From: Oscillospiraceae bacterium
GTDB lineage: Bacteria; Bacillota; Clostridia; Oscillospirales; CAG-272
DNA length: 32,222 nucleotides
Direction of reading: 5' to 3'
NCBI GenBank assembly: GCA_015065385.1
Contig: SVQK01000038.1
Location: forward strand, 1 to 32,222
In this document: one piece after another, positions 1 through 8,173 of the stretch
Layout of the letters: every line of letters begins with the position of its first letter
Numbering within the stretch: position 1 is the stretch's first letter
Translations under genes and position numbers: made by a program
Notes under the pieces: generated by a model
Seen by the model: only the letters and a program-made list of their open reading frames with translations
Database searches by the model: none
What the model was told of the DNA's origin: nothing

Positions 1-1347
1 GTCTGGAAGGACGCCTCCGGCAACGGCCTTGACTTTGAAGTGGACATTTCCGAAGAGGACAACTACTGGACGGACAAGTCCTTCCACATCAATTCCTGCC
101 GGAACTACTTCCCGGATCAGCTGGTGGACGTGGTGAACGGCGACACCTACACGGTGGAATTCGCCGCGGGCGAGCTGGAGTTCCCGGCCACCGACTGGGT
201 CTCCCTCATCATCTCCGACAACGACCACTTCTCCCTCTTCATCCGCGTCTCCAACGACAACCTTGAATACAAGTACAACGACGCGAACAAGGACAGACCG
301 ATGGCGGAGGACGGCAAGGAGCTTGTGAACGACTCCACCGTAGCCGTGACCTTCGACATCAATTCGCAGGACTGCCTGATGTATGTGGACGGCGTGCTGG
401 TCTCCGAGAACGTCCCGCTTGAGACGAACATCGCCGACACCCTGTTCCTCGGCCACGAAAGCGAACAGCGCAACTGGCTGGGCGACGTGTACGCGGTCCG
501 TTTCTACAACCGCGTGCTGTCGGCGGCTGAGATCGCGCAGAACGCGGCGGCGGACAACGCGAAGTACCGCGGCGGCGCGGCTCTTCCGACCGTCACGGTG
601 ACCGAAAAGCCCGTCGAAGAATCCCGTGGCTTCAAGAAGCTGGCGGACGCGGCGGCTGCGGTCGGCATGACCCCGATCACCGGTTACGAGTGGGAAGACG
701 GCACGAACGGCTTCGGCAATGAAGGCCCCGAAAACCTTTGGGACGGCGACCTCGGCACGAAGTTCTGCACGAACGAATTCCCGGCCGAATCCGAAGCCTC
801 CCTCGACGCCACCTACAAAGTGACCGGCTTCACGATGGCGACGGCGAACGACAACCACGAGTACAACGGCAGAAGCCCGAGCGCGTGGACGATCTCCGTC
901 TCCGCGGACGGCGAGAACTGGACCGAGCTGGCTTCCGGCGACGACAGCTTCTTCGAAGAGACGAACCAGCACTACTACAACGGAGAAGGAACCGCCGAGA
1001 ATGTCGCGTTTGTCCGTTTCGAAGCGGAAGGCACAGCGTCCGGCACATTCCAGGTGTCCGAACTGACCCTGTACGGCGAGAAGACCGGCGAGAAGCCCGT
1101 AAAGGCCGAACCGGAACCCGCTCCCGCACCCGAACCGGAGCCGGAACCCGAACCGGAACCCGCGGAAGAACCGAAGAGCGAAGAACCCGCGGCTGAGGAA
1201 CCCAAGGCGGAAGAGCCCAAGGCTGAAACGCCCGCTTCTTCCGAGACGACCGATGAGAAAAAGTCCGGCTGCGGCTCCTTCATCGGCGGCGGCGTGATCG
1301 TGCTGATCTCCGTCCTCGGCTCCGCGTGGATCGCAAAGAGAAGATAA
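1..1347 (+). CDS. Cell-surface LamG + F5/8 type C (discoidin) protein with C-terminal membrane anchor, 5' partial
   Basis: The frame is open from base 1, so the N-terminus, including any signal peptide, lies outside the window; 448 codons are visible. Visible residues about 1-185 look like a concanavalin A-like LamG domain: it opens with WKDASGNGLDF and closes with the typical AVRFYNRVLSAAEIAQNAA. Residues about 210-364 resemble an F5/8 type C carbohydrate-binding domain (ENLWDGDLGTKFCT near its start, VRFEAEG and SELTLYGE near its end). A Pro/Glu-rich stalk follows at about 370-418. The last 30 residues form a sorting-like tail: KKSGCGSFIGGG, a hydrophobic segment, then KRR. I infer an extracellular glycan-binding or adhesin role, or the binding end of a larger enzyme whose catalytic part is upstream. 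A strong terminator follows. The domain calls are fairly safe; the substrate is unknown. Confidence 0.8.
   Translation, partial: VWKDASGNGLDFEVDISEEDNYWTDKSFHINSCRNYFPDQLVDVVNGDTYTVEFAAGELEFPATDWVSLIISDNDHFSLFIRVSNDNLEYKYNDANKDRPMAEDGKELVNDSTVAVTFDINSQDCLMYVDGVLVSENVPLETNIADTLFLGHESEQRNWLGDVYAVRFYNRVLSAAEIAQNAAADNAKYRGGAALPTVTVTEKPVEESRGFKKLADAAAAVGMTPITGYEWEDGTNGFGNEGPENLWDGDLGTKFCTNEFPAESEASLDATYKVTGFTMATANDNHEYNGRSPSAWTISVSADGENWTELASGDDSFFEETNQHYYNGEGTAENVAFVRFEAEGTASGTFQVSELTLYGEKTGEKPVKAEPEPAPAPEPEPEPEPEPAEEPKSEEPAAEEPKAEEPKAETPASSETTDEKKSGCGSFIGGGVIVLISVLGSAWIAKRR
1105..1245 (+). repeat. Low-complexity Glu/Pro/Lys stalk repeat inside the LamG protein gene
   Basis: Codons for Glu-Pro dipeptides (EPEPAPAPEPEPEPEP) pass into EEPKAEEPKAE-type repeats. 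The segment sits between the discoidin-like domain and the membrane anchor. It probably works as a rigid spacer through the peptidoglycan. Such tracts vary in length by slippage between strains. Confidence 0.75.
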
Positions 1348-1387
1348 ACACGCTGACAGGACCGGATCAGAGTCCGTTCATCGAATC

Positions 1388-1435
1388 GGCAGTCGTGCCC
1401 GGGGGTCTCCTGCGGCGCGGCTGCTTTTTTCTTCT
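1388..1435 (+). terminator. Rho-independent terminator after the LamG protein gene
   Basis: The arms GCAGTCGTGCC and GGCGCGGCTGC form an 11-bp stem with two G-U pairs around a 14-base loop. A T-rich run (TTTTTTCTTCTT) follows at once. This is the cleanest terminator in the window and separates the surface-protein gene from the recombinase gene. Confidence 0.85.
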
Positions 1436-1457
1436 TGGTTTCGTTCAATTTACAGAG

Positions 1458-1469
1458 GATCCATGGATC
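1458..1469. repeat. 12-bp perfect palindrome upstream of the recombinase gene
   Basis: GATCCATGGATC reads identically on both strands. It lies about 100 bases upstream of the predicted -10 box of the recombinase gene and just downstream of the preceding terminator. It could be an operator, but no second copy or known consensus supports that. Confidence 0.3.
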
Positions 1470-1548
1470 TCTCGGGGGCATAGCTACAGCTGTTTGCCGC
1501 AAAAAAATGTCTTGCGGGCGGATCCGTTCACAAAAATTTACAGAATAT

Positions 1549-1578
1549 ACACTAAAACCATCAGATTTGCTGTATAAT
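1549..1578 (+). promoter_or_regulatory. Predicted sigma-A-type promoter of the tyrosine recombinase gene
   Basis: A perfect TATAAT lies at 1573-1578, directly preceded by TG. The -35 region 17-18 bases upstream (ACACTA/CACTAA) is weak. The surrounding sequence is clearly AT-richer than the flanking genes. The predicted start near 1585 leaves a leader of about 25 bases with an AGAGGA ribosome site at 1601-1606. Confidence 0.6.
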
Positions 1579-1610
1579 ATAGGAGTAACTTTTGAGAAAA
1601 AGAGGATTTC

Positions 1611-2693
1611 ATGACCGAAGCCGAATTTCGCGCCTCCTTCCCCCCCGTCATACAGGATTTCGCCAGATACAAGGACGTAGTTCAGGGCTGTTCCAAGAAA
1701 ACCGTGTCCGAATATCTGCTGGATCTGCGCACCTTCTGCCGCTGGCTGCTGGCGGAGCGGAACGGACTGCCGACGGAGGGAGAATCGTTCGAGTCCGCGG
1801 ATCTGACCGCACTGGATACGGAGTTTTTTTCCAGCGTCAGCACGGGCGAGGTCTACGACTTTCTCTCCTATGTGCGCAACGGCCGGGAAAACGAAAGCCG
1901 CTCCATGGCCCGAAAGCTCTCCGCCATCAAGCAGTTTTACAAGTTCTGCACCTCGCGCCAACATCTCTTTGAGAACAATCCCGCGATCGATATCGAAACG
2001 CCGAAGATGAAGAAGACTCTTCCGAAATACCTGTCGGTGGACGAGAGCCTCAGCCTTCTGGACGCTGTGACAAACGATACGGAATCGAAAACAAGGGAGC
2101 GGGACTTTTGCATCCTGACGCTGTTTCTCAACTGCGGCATCCGTCTCTCGGAGCTCGCCGGGATTTCCCTGCCCGATCTGGACCGGGAGCTGCGCTCCAT
2201 GCGCGTGATCGGAAAGGGTTCCAAGGAGAGGATCGTCTATCTGAACGACGCCTGCCGTGCCGCCATCGCCGCCTATCTGCCCGTCCGGAGAGAGACCCCG
2301 GCCAAGCAGAAGGGTGAGAGCGCGCTCTTCCTTTCGGGGCAGGGCCGGCGCATTTCCGTGAAGACCGTCCAGTGGATGGTAAAAAAATACCTCGGGGAAG
2401 CGGGGCTGGAGTACAAAAACTATTCCACCCACAAGCTCCGGCACACAGCGGCCACGCTCATGTATCAGTCCGGCGAAGTGGACATCCGGGTGCTCAAGGA
2501 CATTCTCGGACATGAGCAGCTGAATACCACGCAGATCTATACCCATGTGTCGAACGAACACATGGAAGAAGCCATGCGGAACAATCCCCTCTCCGGCGTC
2601 CGCCCGAAAAAAGCCCCGCGGCTGAAAAAGGCCGACGAGCTGCCCGGAGACGAAGACCCCGGCGCTGACGGCGGATCCGGCTCGGAAGTCTGA
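1611..2693 (+). CDS. XerC/XerD-family tyrosine recombinase
   Basis: 360 residues, against about 300 for E. coli XerC/XerD. Residues about 12-125 form the SAM-like core-binding domain and about 140-325 the catalytic domain. All six catalytic residues can be placed: R178 (GIRLSEL), K202 (GKGSKER), H274 and R277 (THKLRHT), H301 (LGHEQL) and nucleophile Y310 (IYTHV). Their spacing closely matches E. coli XerD. Extra length comes from an insertion in the N-terminal domain (about residues 50-75) and a charged C-terminal tail. The ATG is set by AGAGGA five bases upstream. The gene has its own promoter, and no integrase partner, att site or phage gene lies nearby. I therefore favour a chromosomal Xer-type dimer-resolution role over a mobile-element integrase; XerC versus XerD cannot be decided here. 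Confidence 0.88.
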   Translation: MTEAEFRASFPPVIQDFARYKDVVQGCSKKTVSEYLLDLRTFCRWLLAERNGLPTEGESFESADLTALDTEFFSSVSTGEVYDFLSYVRNGRENESRSMARKLSAIKQFYKFCTSRQHLFENNPAIDIETPKMKKTLPKYLSVDESLSLLDAVTNDTESKTRERDFCILTLFLNCGIRLSELAGISLPDLDRELRSMRVIGKGSKERIVYLNDACRAAIAAYLPVRRETPAKQKGESALFLSGQGRRISVKTVQWMVKKYLGEAGLEYKNYSTHKLRHTAATLMYQSGEVDIRVLKDILGHEQLNTTQIYTHVSNEHMEEAMRNNPLSGVRPKKAPRLKKADELPGDEDPGADGGSGSEV

Positions 2694-2751
2694 CCCGGCG
2701 TATCCGAATAATTGCCGCAAGCGGATCATCAATCAAGGAGGAATACCCTAT

Positions 2752-4950
2752 ATGAAGAACTACGTCCTTCATCTCGTCGATCCCGCGTCTCAGTGGGACA
2801 ACACTTCCCCGGTGGGCTGCGGTTCTGCCGGTCTCTCCGTATGGGGCGGCATCGCCGAGGACAGACTGACCCTCAACGAGGAGTCGATCTGGGACGGCGG
2901 TCCCATGGACACGAAGGTGGACGGCTTCACGGATATGATCGAGCACGTCCGTTCCCTGTTCCTCGAGGGCAAGGAATACGAAGCGAACCGCTGGGCCGAA
3001 GAGAACATGAAAGACTGCTTCAACCGCATCAAGGCGTACGAATACGCGGGCGAGCTCTTTGTGAAGATCCACGGCGACGACGCGGCGGAGAATTACCGGA
3101 GAGATCTGGATCTGACGGACGGCGTCTGCACGGTCGCGTATGAAAAGGACGGCGTCTCCTACAAGAGGACCTTCTTCGCCTCCTATCCCGCGCGCCTTCT
3201 GGCCGGTCGGTACGAGGCAGACGCACCGTTTTCCGCGTCCATCCGCTTCCGCCGGGAGAATGTGATCCGCCTCATCGCTGCCTCCGATTCCCTCTCCGCC
3301 ATTGCCGCCACGGCCACGACAGAAAACCGTTTTTTGGTGAAAACCAAGATCGTTTCGGACGGCAAGTGCTCCGTGTCTGACGCGGGGATCTCCGTCACAA
3401 ACGCCACAAAAATCGAGCTGTACACGGTGATCGTCACCGCCTTCAAGTCCTATGATCTGGTGGATGCGGCGGAGGATCGTCTCGAGGTCGCGGCAAAGGG
3501 CTGGGACGCGCTGTATGAAGAGCATACCGCAGACCACCGCGCGCTCATGAACCGCTCCGATCTCTCCTTCGACGCGCCCGATCCCGCCGTGGACGCCCTC
3601 CCCGTATCCGAACGGCTGGAACGCCTCCGCAGTGATCCCGATGCCCGGGACGACAGCCTGCTCTCGCTTTATTTCGCGTTCGGCAAGTACCTTTTGATCG
3701 GATCCTCCCGACCGGGAACGCTCCCCGCCAACCTGCAGGGCGTCTGGGCGACCGGACTGACTCCCCCGTGGAACAGCGACTATCACACCAATATCAACCT
3801 GCAAATGAACTACTGGCAGGCGGAAGAGGCGAACCTCGGCGAATGTACCTCCGCCCTCTTCGATTATATGAACCGCTATCTCCTGCCGGGCGGCGAAAAG
3901 GTTGCCCGGGAGAACTACGGCGTGCGCGGGACCGTTATCCATCACCTCTCCGATATCTACGGATTCGCGGCGGCGGCGGACGGGCTGTGGGGACTGTGGC
4001 CTCTCGGCGGCGCGTGGCTTGCCTATCATATGTGGGAGCACTGGCTCTACACCGGAGATCGGGACTTCCTTCTGAACACCGCTTACCGCTACATCCGCAA
4101 GTGCGCGGAATTCTTCATCGACACGCTTTTCGAAGGTCCGGACGGATACCTCCACTCCGGTCCCTCCACCTCTCCCGAGAACGCCTATCTGGACGCGGAA
4201 GGCCGCAGAGTCAATCTCGCCATTTCGCCCACGATGGATATAGAGATCATCGGAGGACTGCTCGACTTCTACGCGGAGTGCGAGGACATCCTCTGCCTCG
4301 ATCCTGTGGGCGGACGCCGCGCGAGAGAGGTTCGCGCGAAAATGCCTCCCCTCCAGATCGGAAAGCACGGCCAGCTCATGGAATGGATCAAGGACTACGA
4401 CGAATCGGAGCCCGGGCACCGCCATATCTCCCACGCGTTCGGCCTCTATCCCGCCGCGCAGATTTCCCGGAACACGCCCGAGCTCTTCAAGGCGATCGAG
4501 GTCACCTTGAACCGGCGTCTGGCGTCCGGCGGCGGTCACACGGGATGGTCGCGCGCGTGGCTGATCAACCTCTTCGCCCGTCTCGGCAAGGGACAGGAGG
4601 CTTACGACAACGTGCGCCTGCTGTTCACCAAATCCACCATCGCCAACCTCTTCGACACGCATCCGCCGTTCCAGATCGACGGGAACTTCGGCGGCGCGGC
4701 CGGCATCGGCGAAATGGTCTTGCAGAGCCACGACGGAGCGATCACGCTTCTGCCCGCAGTCCCGGCATGGCTGAACGGATCCTTCCGCGGTCTGAGGGCG
4801 CGGGGAGGCTACACCGTTGACGCCGCATGGAAGGACGGGAAGATCCTTTCCCTCACCGTCCGCGCGGACCGTCCCGGGACCGTAAAGATCCGCATCCCCG
4901 GACAGGAGATCGAGGCGGAGGTTTCCGCTGAAGGAACGAAGATCGTCTGA
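2752..4950 (+). CDS. Glycoside hydrolase family 95 (alpha-L-fucosidase/galactosidase type)
   Basis: 732 residues resembling GH95, a family of inverting enzymes that release terminal alpha-1,2-linked L-fucose or L-galactose. The N-terminal beta-sandwich starts at once (QWDNTSPVGCGSAGLSVWGG, LNEESIWDGGP), followed by the (alpha/alpha)6 barrel and a small C-terminal beta domain. The family signature LPANLQGVW...PWNSDYHTNINLQMNYW is intact. By comparison with Bifidobacterium AfcA, N347 and N349 (NIN) activate water with D643 (DGNFGG), and E476 (STSPEN) is the general acid. There is no signal peptide, so it probably acts in the cytoplasm on imported oligosaccharides. AAGGAGG at 2735-2741 sets the ATG. 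It follows the recombinase gene by 58 bases and may share its transcript. Exact linkage specificity is not readable from sequence. Confidence 0.9.
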   Translation: MKNYVLHLVDPASQWDNTSPVGCGSAGLSVWGGIAEDRLTLNEESIWDGGPMDTKVDGFTDMIEHVRSLFLEGKEYEANRWAEENMKDCFNRIKAYEYAGELFVKIHGDDAAENYRRDLDLTDGVCTVAYEKDGVSYKRTFFASYPARLLAGRYEADAPFSASIRFRRENVIRLIAASDSLSAIAATATTENRFLVKTKIVSDGKCSVSDAGISVTNATKIELYTVIVTAFKSYDLVDAAEDRLEVAAKGWDALYEEHTADHRALMNRSDLSFDAPDPAVDALPVSERLERLRSDPDARDDSLLSLYFAFGKYLLIGSSRPGTLPANLQGVWATGLTPPWNSDYHTNINLQMNYWQAEEANLGECTSALFDYMNRYLLPGGEKVARENYGVRGTVIHHLSDIYGFAAAADGLWGLWPLGGAWLAYHMWEHWLYTGDRDFLLNTAYRYIRKCAEFFIDTLFEGPDGYLHSGPSTSPENAYLDAEGRRVNLAISPTMDIEIIGGLLDFYAECEDILCLDPVGGRRAREVRAKMPPLQIGKHGQLMEWIKDYDESEPGHRHISHAFGLYPAAQISRNTPELFKAIEVTLNRRLASGGGHTGWSRAWLINLFARLGKGQEAYDNVRLLFTKSTIANLFDTHPPFQIDGNFGGAAGIGEMVLQSHDGAITLLPAVPAWLNGSFRGLRARGGYTVDAAWKDGKILSLTVRADRPGTVKIRIPGQEIEAEVSAEGTKIV

Positions 4951-4982
4951 ACGGGATCGGGAAAACGTCAAAGTAAAAATAG

Positions 4983-5034
4983 AACAGAGGAATACGGAAT
5001 CCCACGCCGAACGTGACCGTATTCCCCTGTTTTT
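4983..5034. terminator. Bidirectional terminator between GH95 and helicase genes
   Basis: AACAGAGGAATACGG pairs with CCGTATTCCCCTGTT with one A-C mismatch, giving a roughly 15-base-pair stem. On the plus strand it ends in TTTTT; on the minus strand the stem is followed by CTATTTTT. The flanking genes converge, so one hairpin can end transcription from both sides. Confidence 0.8.
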
Positions 5035-5046
5035 ATGTCTCCCTCG

Positions 5047-8037
5047 TCAAAGTTCCCACGGATCGAGAATGTCAAACGCATCCGAAAGAGCTTCTTCTCT
5101 GGTCGGGCGGGGAGCCGTATAATCCCCGCGAACGGCGGTTTTCCAGCAGCCGGGGCGAAACCGGTCCGGGAGAAGGGTGACGAGCTCGCCCTTGTATTTG
5201 CAGTATTCGTTCCCCTTCCGGCTCCGCTTCATCTTTGTGGAAAGGAAGGTCTCGCGTCTGGCCTGACGGTTCTTGAACGCCGCCTCCCGCGCCCGCGCCG
5301 CTTCAGGGTCTCCCTCCATCCGTCCCGCGCAGACGCACCCCGCTCCGACGGCGGACGGCCAGTCCGGATGGCGCATAACGTGGACATACCGGATGATCTG
5401 GTGTCCGCACATGCGGCAGGTTCCCACGGGCTCCCCGAGGTCGATCACCGCCGCGCAGACCCATCCTTCGTGGGGAACGTCCTCCCGTTTCCAAAGGTTC
5501 TCCTCCCCTTCGGGCGGATTGGCCCAGTCGGCAGTCCGGTACGCATCGGGCATCTTCGGCGCGGAGGGCTCCTCCGGAAGGGTCAGGGAGATCTGGTTGT
5601 CGTCCTCCTTCTTCCGGCGTGAGGGCTTTTCCTTTTTCCTCGGCGTGTCTTCGGCCTGAGGGAAGGTGGCTCGCGGCGGGATCTTTTCGGCGTACTCCTC
5701 CCACGGATAGAGCTTCTTCTGTTCCGCCGGCTCCGTTTCCGGTTTGTCCGAACTCTCGGGTTCCGGAAGACGCGCTTCTTCGGAGGGACGTTCTTCGGGA
5801 ACATCTGGTTCCGACGGCGCAGGAGCGGGAAGCGGTTCTTCGGGGAAAGATGTGTCCAGTCCGAGATCCAGCGCGGCGCCGAACTGATAGTCCATGCTGA
5901 CGGGCCGCAGTTCTCCGGATCGGTCGAAGCGGATGTAGTAGACGCCCTTTTTCAGATCCGTTTCCTCGACGGTTCCCGGGCCGAAGATCGGATGCTCCAC
6001 CCGCTCCCCCTGAGGTTTCGTCCCTTCCGCAGAAATTGCCGCACCTGTTCCGCTCTGCTCGGTCAGCTCCTTCGGAACGACGCCGATTCTCCGGTAGTTC
6101 TCTTCCCCGATATCGGAAAGAAAGCGCGACGGTCTCTTGGTGGTCCGGTCGGAGGACGCCCCCTCGGATTCGGTGAGATAGAGGCGCTTCATCGCGCGGG
6201 TCATGGCCACAAAGCACAGCCGCCGTTCTTCTTCGAGCCCCGCGTCCTTTCTCTCCTCCAGCGTTCTGCCGGACGGGAAGATCCCCTCGGTGAATCCGAC
6301 CACGAAACAGGCCGGGAATTCAAGTCCCTTAGAGGCATGGATCGTCATGAGCTTCACCCGGTCCGCCTCGCCGTCCGCTTCCCGGTCGCTCTCGAGCGCG
6401 GCTTCCTGCAGATAGACGGACAAGGGATAAAACTCCCCGTATCCCTGTTCCCGTTCCCAGAGCGACCGCTTCATCTCGGCCAGGTTGTCCAGCCGCTCCA
6501 TGCTGCCGAGTTCCCGGATATACTGCTCGTATCCGGATCGGGTCAGAACCTCCTGCATCAGTTCCGAAACAGGCGCGGTTTCCGCTTTTGCGCGGAGTTC
6601 TTCGATCATCCCGACAAACTCCGGCGCGCCGGACCGTGAGAACAGCGGCTCCGCAAGATGATCCTTCAGCGCGGAGTACAACGTGATGCCTTCCTCACGG
6701 GCGAGAAGCCGGAGGGTCTCGACTTTCGCCCTCCCGAAAGACCGGCGCGGCGTATTGACGATCCGCTCGAACGCGTCGTCATCGTCCCGCCGGATCAAGC
6801 GGAGATAGGCGAGCGTGTCCCGGATCTCCATCCGCTCGTAAAACCGGACGCCTCCGTACAGCTCATAGGGCACGGCGGCCTTTGTCAGAGCCTGTTCCAC
6901 AAACCGGGAAAGAAATCCGGCCCGGTACAGCACGGCGACACCCTTGAAGGGGATTCCCTCTTCCCTTGTCAGGCGGAGGATCTCGTCGGTAATGAACCGT
7001 CCCTCCTCGGCTTCGGTTTTCGCATGGAGATGGATCACCTCCGCTCCCGGGCCGTCTTCCGTCCGGAGATTTTTCGGAAAACGGTTCCGGTTGTGGGCCA
7101 CAAGAGTGTTCGCCGCGCGGAGGATATTTCCCGTGGAGCGGTAGTTGCGGTCCATGAGGATCGTCCGCGCGCCCGGAAAATGCTTGTCGAAGTCCACGAG
7201 GATCGACATATCCGCCCCGCGCCATTCGTAGATGTTCTGGTCCGGATCTCCCACGACAAAGAGATTCCGGTGGCGGGAGGACAGGAGCTTCAAAAGCCGC
7301 AGCTCCCGCTTCGAGGAATCCTGAAACTCGTCCACCTGAACGTAGTACAGCCGCTCCGACCATTTCTCCGCCACCTCGGGATAATCCCGGAAAACGGCAA
7401 AGGCGAAGGAGACCAGATCGTCGAAGTCCAGTCCGAACAGTTTCCGCTGTTTTTCAAGGTAGCGGCGGACGATTTCACTCTCGAGGGGCGTTCCCGGCTC
7501 GACGGGGGAGACGGGCGGAGGAGACAGGGCGGACACGTCCCCGCGGATCATGGGAAGAACGTAGTCTTCGTTTGATTTCAGACGGTGGACGGAATCGAGG
7601 ATCTTTTCAAACGTAGCCCGATCCATCTTGATCTCCATCTCCGCATAGATCTCGGAGAGGATCCGCCGCTGATCCGACTCGTCGAGAATGGCGAAGGACT
7701 TCGGCCACATGAGGCGGTGGATGTCTTCGCGCAGGACCCGGACGCAGAATCCGTGGTAGGTGGTGATCAGGGAGGTGTCGTATCCGTCCCCGACCAACGA
7801 GCGGACTCTCTTTTTCATCTCACCCGCCGCCTTGTTCGTAAAGGTGACGCAGAGAATGTTAGAGGGATGGATCCCGGCGGCGCGGACCAGATAGGCGTAC
7901 CGGTGTGTCAGGGCGCGGGTCTTTCCCGATCCGGCTCCCGCGATCACGCGGACATACCCCTCCGTCGCCGTGGCGGCTGTCCTCTGCTCGTCGTTGAGCG
8001 ACCGGAATGACGCCGCAAACCGCTCCGATTCCGTCAT
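5047..8037 (-). CDS. PcrA/UvrD-type superfamily 1 DNA helicase with Cys-rich C-terminal extension
   Basis: 996 residues, roughly 250 more than typical PcrA. The helicase core is complete: Q18 (Q motif), Walker A AGAGSGKT (K39), VTFTNKAAGEM, DEFQD at 236-240 for Mg/ATP hydrolysis, GDPDQNIYEWRGAD, and motif VI VAMTRAMKRLYL near 607-621. A PcrA-like Tudor segment (FGPGTVEETDLKKGVYYIRF) follows near 670-690. Next come a Pro/Glu-rich linker (about 715-840) and a terminal domain with C874-x2-C877 and C901-x-C903 plus conserved-looking His and aromatic residues (IRYVHVMRHPDW). The tail looks like a zinc-binding fold fused to the helicase; its partner is unknown. The core acts 3'-5' in repair and in clearing replication forks. 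The start is set by a G-rich ribosome site before ATG at 8037. Confidence 0.88.
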   Translation of the reverse strand: MTESERFAASFRSLNDEQRTAATATEGYVRVIAGAGSGKTRALTHRYAYLVRAAGIHPSNILCVTFTNKAAGEMKKRVRSLVGDGYDTSLITTYHGFCVRVLREDIHRLMWPKSFAILDESDQRRILSEIYAEMEIKMDRATFEKILDSVHRLKSNEDYVLPMIRGDVSALSPPPVSPVEPGTPLESEIVRRYLEKQRKLFGLDFDDLVSFAFAVFRDYPEVAEKWSERLYYVQVDEFQDSSKRELRLLKLLSSRHRNLFVVGDPDQNIYEWRGADMSILVDFDKHFPGARTILMDRNYRSTGNILRAANTLVAHNRNRFPKNLRTEDGPGAEVIHLHAKTEAEEGRFITDEILRLTREEGIPFKGVAVLYRAGFLSRFVEQALTKAAVPYELYGGVRFYERMEIRDTLAYLRLIRRDDDDAFERIVNTPRRSFGRAKVETLRLLAREEGITLYSALKDHLAEPLFSRSGAPEFVGMIEELRAKAETAPVSELMQEVLTRSGYEQYIRELGSMERLDNLAEMKRSLWEREQGYGEFYPLSVYLQEAALESDREADGEADRVKLMTIHASKGLEFPACFVVGFTEGIFPSGRTLEERKDAGLEEERRLCFVAMTRAMKRLYLTESEGASSDRTTKRPSRFLSDIGEENYRRIGVVPKELTEQSGTGAAISAEGTKPQGERVEHPIFGPGTVEETDLKKGVYYIRFDRSGELRPVSMDYQFGAALDLGLDTSFPEEPLPAPAPSEPDVPEERPSEEARLPEPESSDKPETEPAEQKKLYPWEEYAEKIPPRATFPQAEDTPRKKEKPSRRKKEDDNQISLTLPEEPSAPKMPDAYRTADWANPPEGEENLWKREDVPHEGWVCAAVIDLGEPVGTCRMCGHQIIRYVHVMRHPDWPSAVGAGCVCAGRMEGDPEAARAREAAFKNRQARRETFLSTKMKRSRKGNEYCKYKGELVTLLPDRFRPGCWKTAVRGDYTAPRPTREEALSDAFDILDPWEL

Positions 8038-8079
8038 GATCCCACCCCCTTTTCCTGTATCTCGCTTTATTTATGTATC

Positions 8080-8108
8080 ATTATATCAGATTCGCGTCTC
8101 CGCGTCAA
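8080..8108 (-). promoter_or_regulatory. Predicted sigma-A-type promoter of the helicase gene
   Basis: On the minus strand TTGACG (8108-8103) and a perfect TATAAT (8085-8080) are separated by exactly 17 bases. The predicted start lies near 8073, giving a leader of about 35 bases. It is back-to-back with the lon promoter, with about 35 bases between their distal ends. Confidence 0.82.
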
Positions 8109-8143
8109 TACAAAGAAATGTTACAATTATTCAATTTCTCCTC

Positions 8144-8173
8144 TGGAAATCAGCGGCTGCCTTGTGGTATAAT
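8144..8173 (+). promoter_or_regulatory. Predicted extended -10 promoter of lon
   Basis: TGGTATAAT gives a perfect -10 (8168-8173) with an extended TGn element. The -35 candidate TGGAAA (8144-8149, 18-base spacing) matches consensus at four of six positions. No CIRCE element or CtsR tandem operator is visible, so heat-shock control of the common Firmicutes types is not supported by the sequence. Confidence 0.7.

Noticed and set aside
975-2732. 585-residue minus-strand open frame opposite the LamG and recombinase genes
   Set aside because: It spans two plus-strand genes and a strong terminator, has no recognisable domain and carries low-complexity Ser/Gly runs that mirror the Glu/Pro repeat. 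It is a GC-rich shadow frame.
2494-4971. 825-residue minus-strand open frame opposite GH95
   Set aside because: The plus-strand product has a complete set of GH95 catalytic motifs. The antisense product has none and shows the codon-shadow composition rich in Arg, Gly and Val.
4983-5034. Hairpin considered as a mobile-element inverted repeat
   Set aside because: The arms are adjacent with a short loop and a T-run on both strands between convergent genes, which is what a bidirectional terminator looks like; no transposase or target duplication is present.
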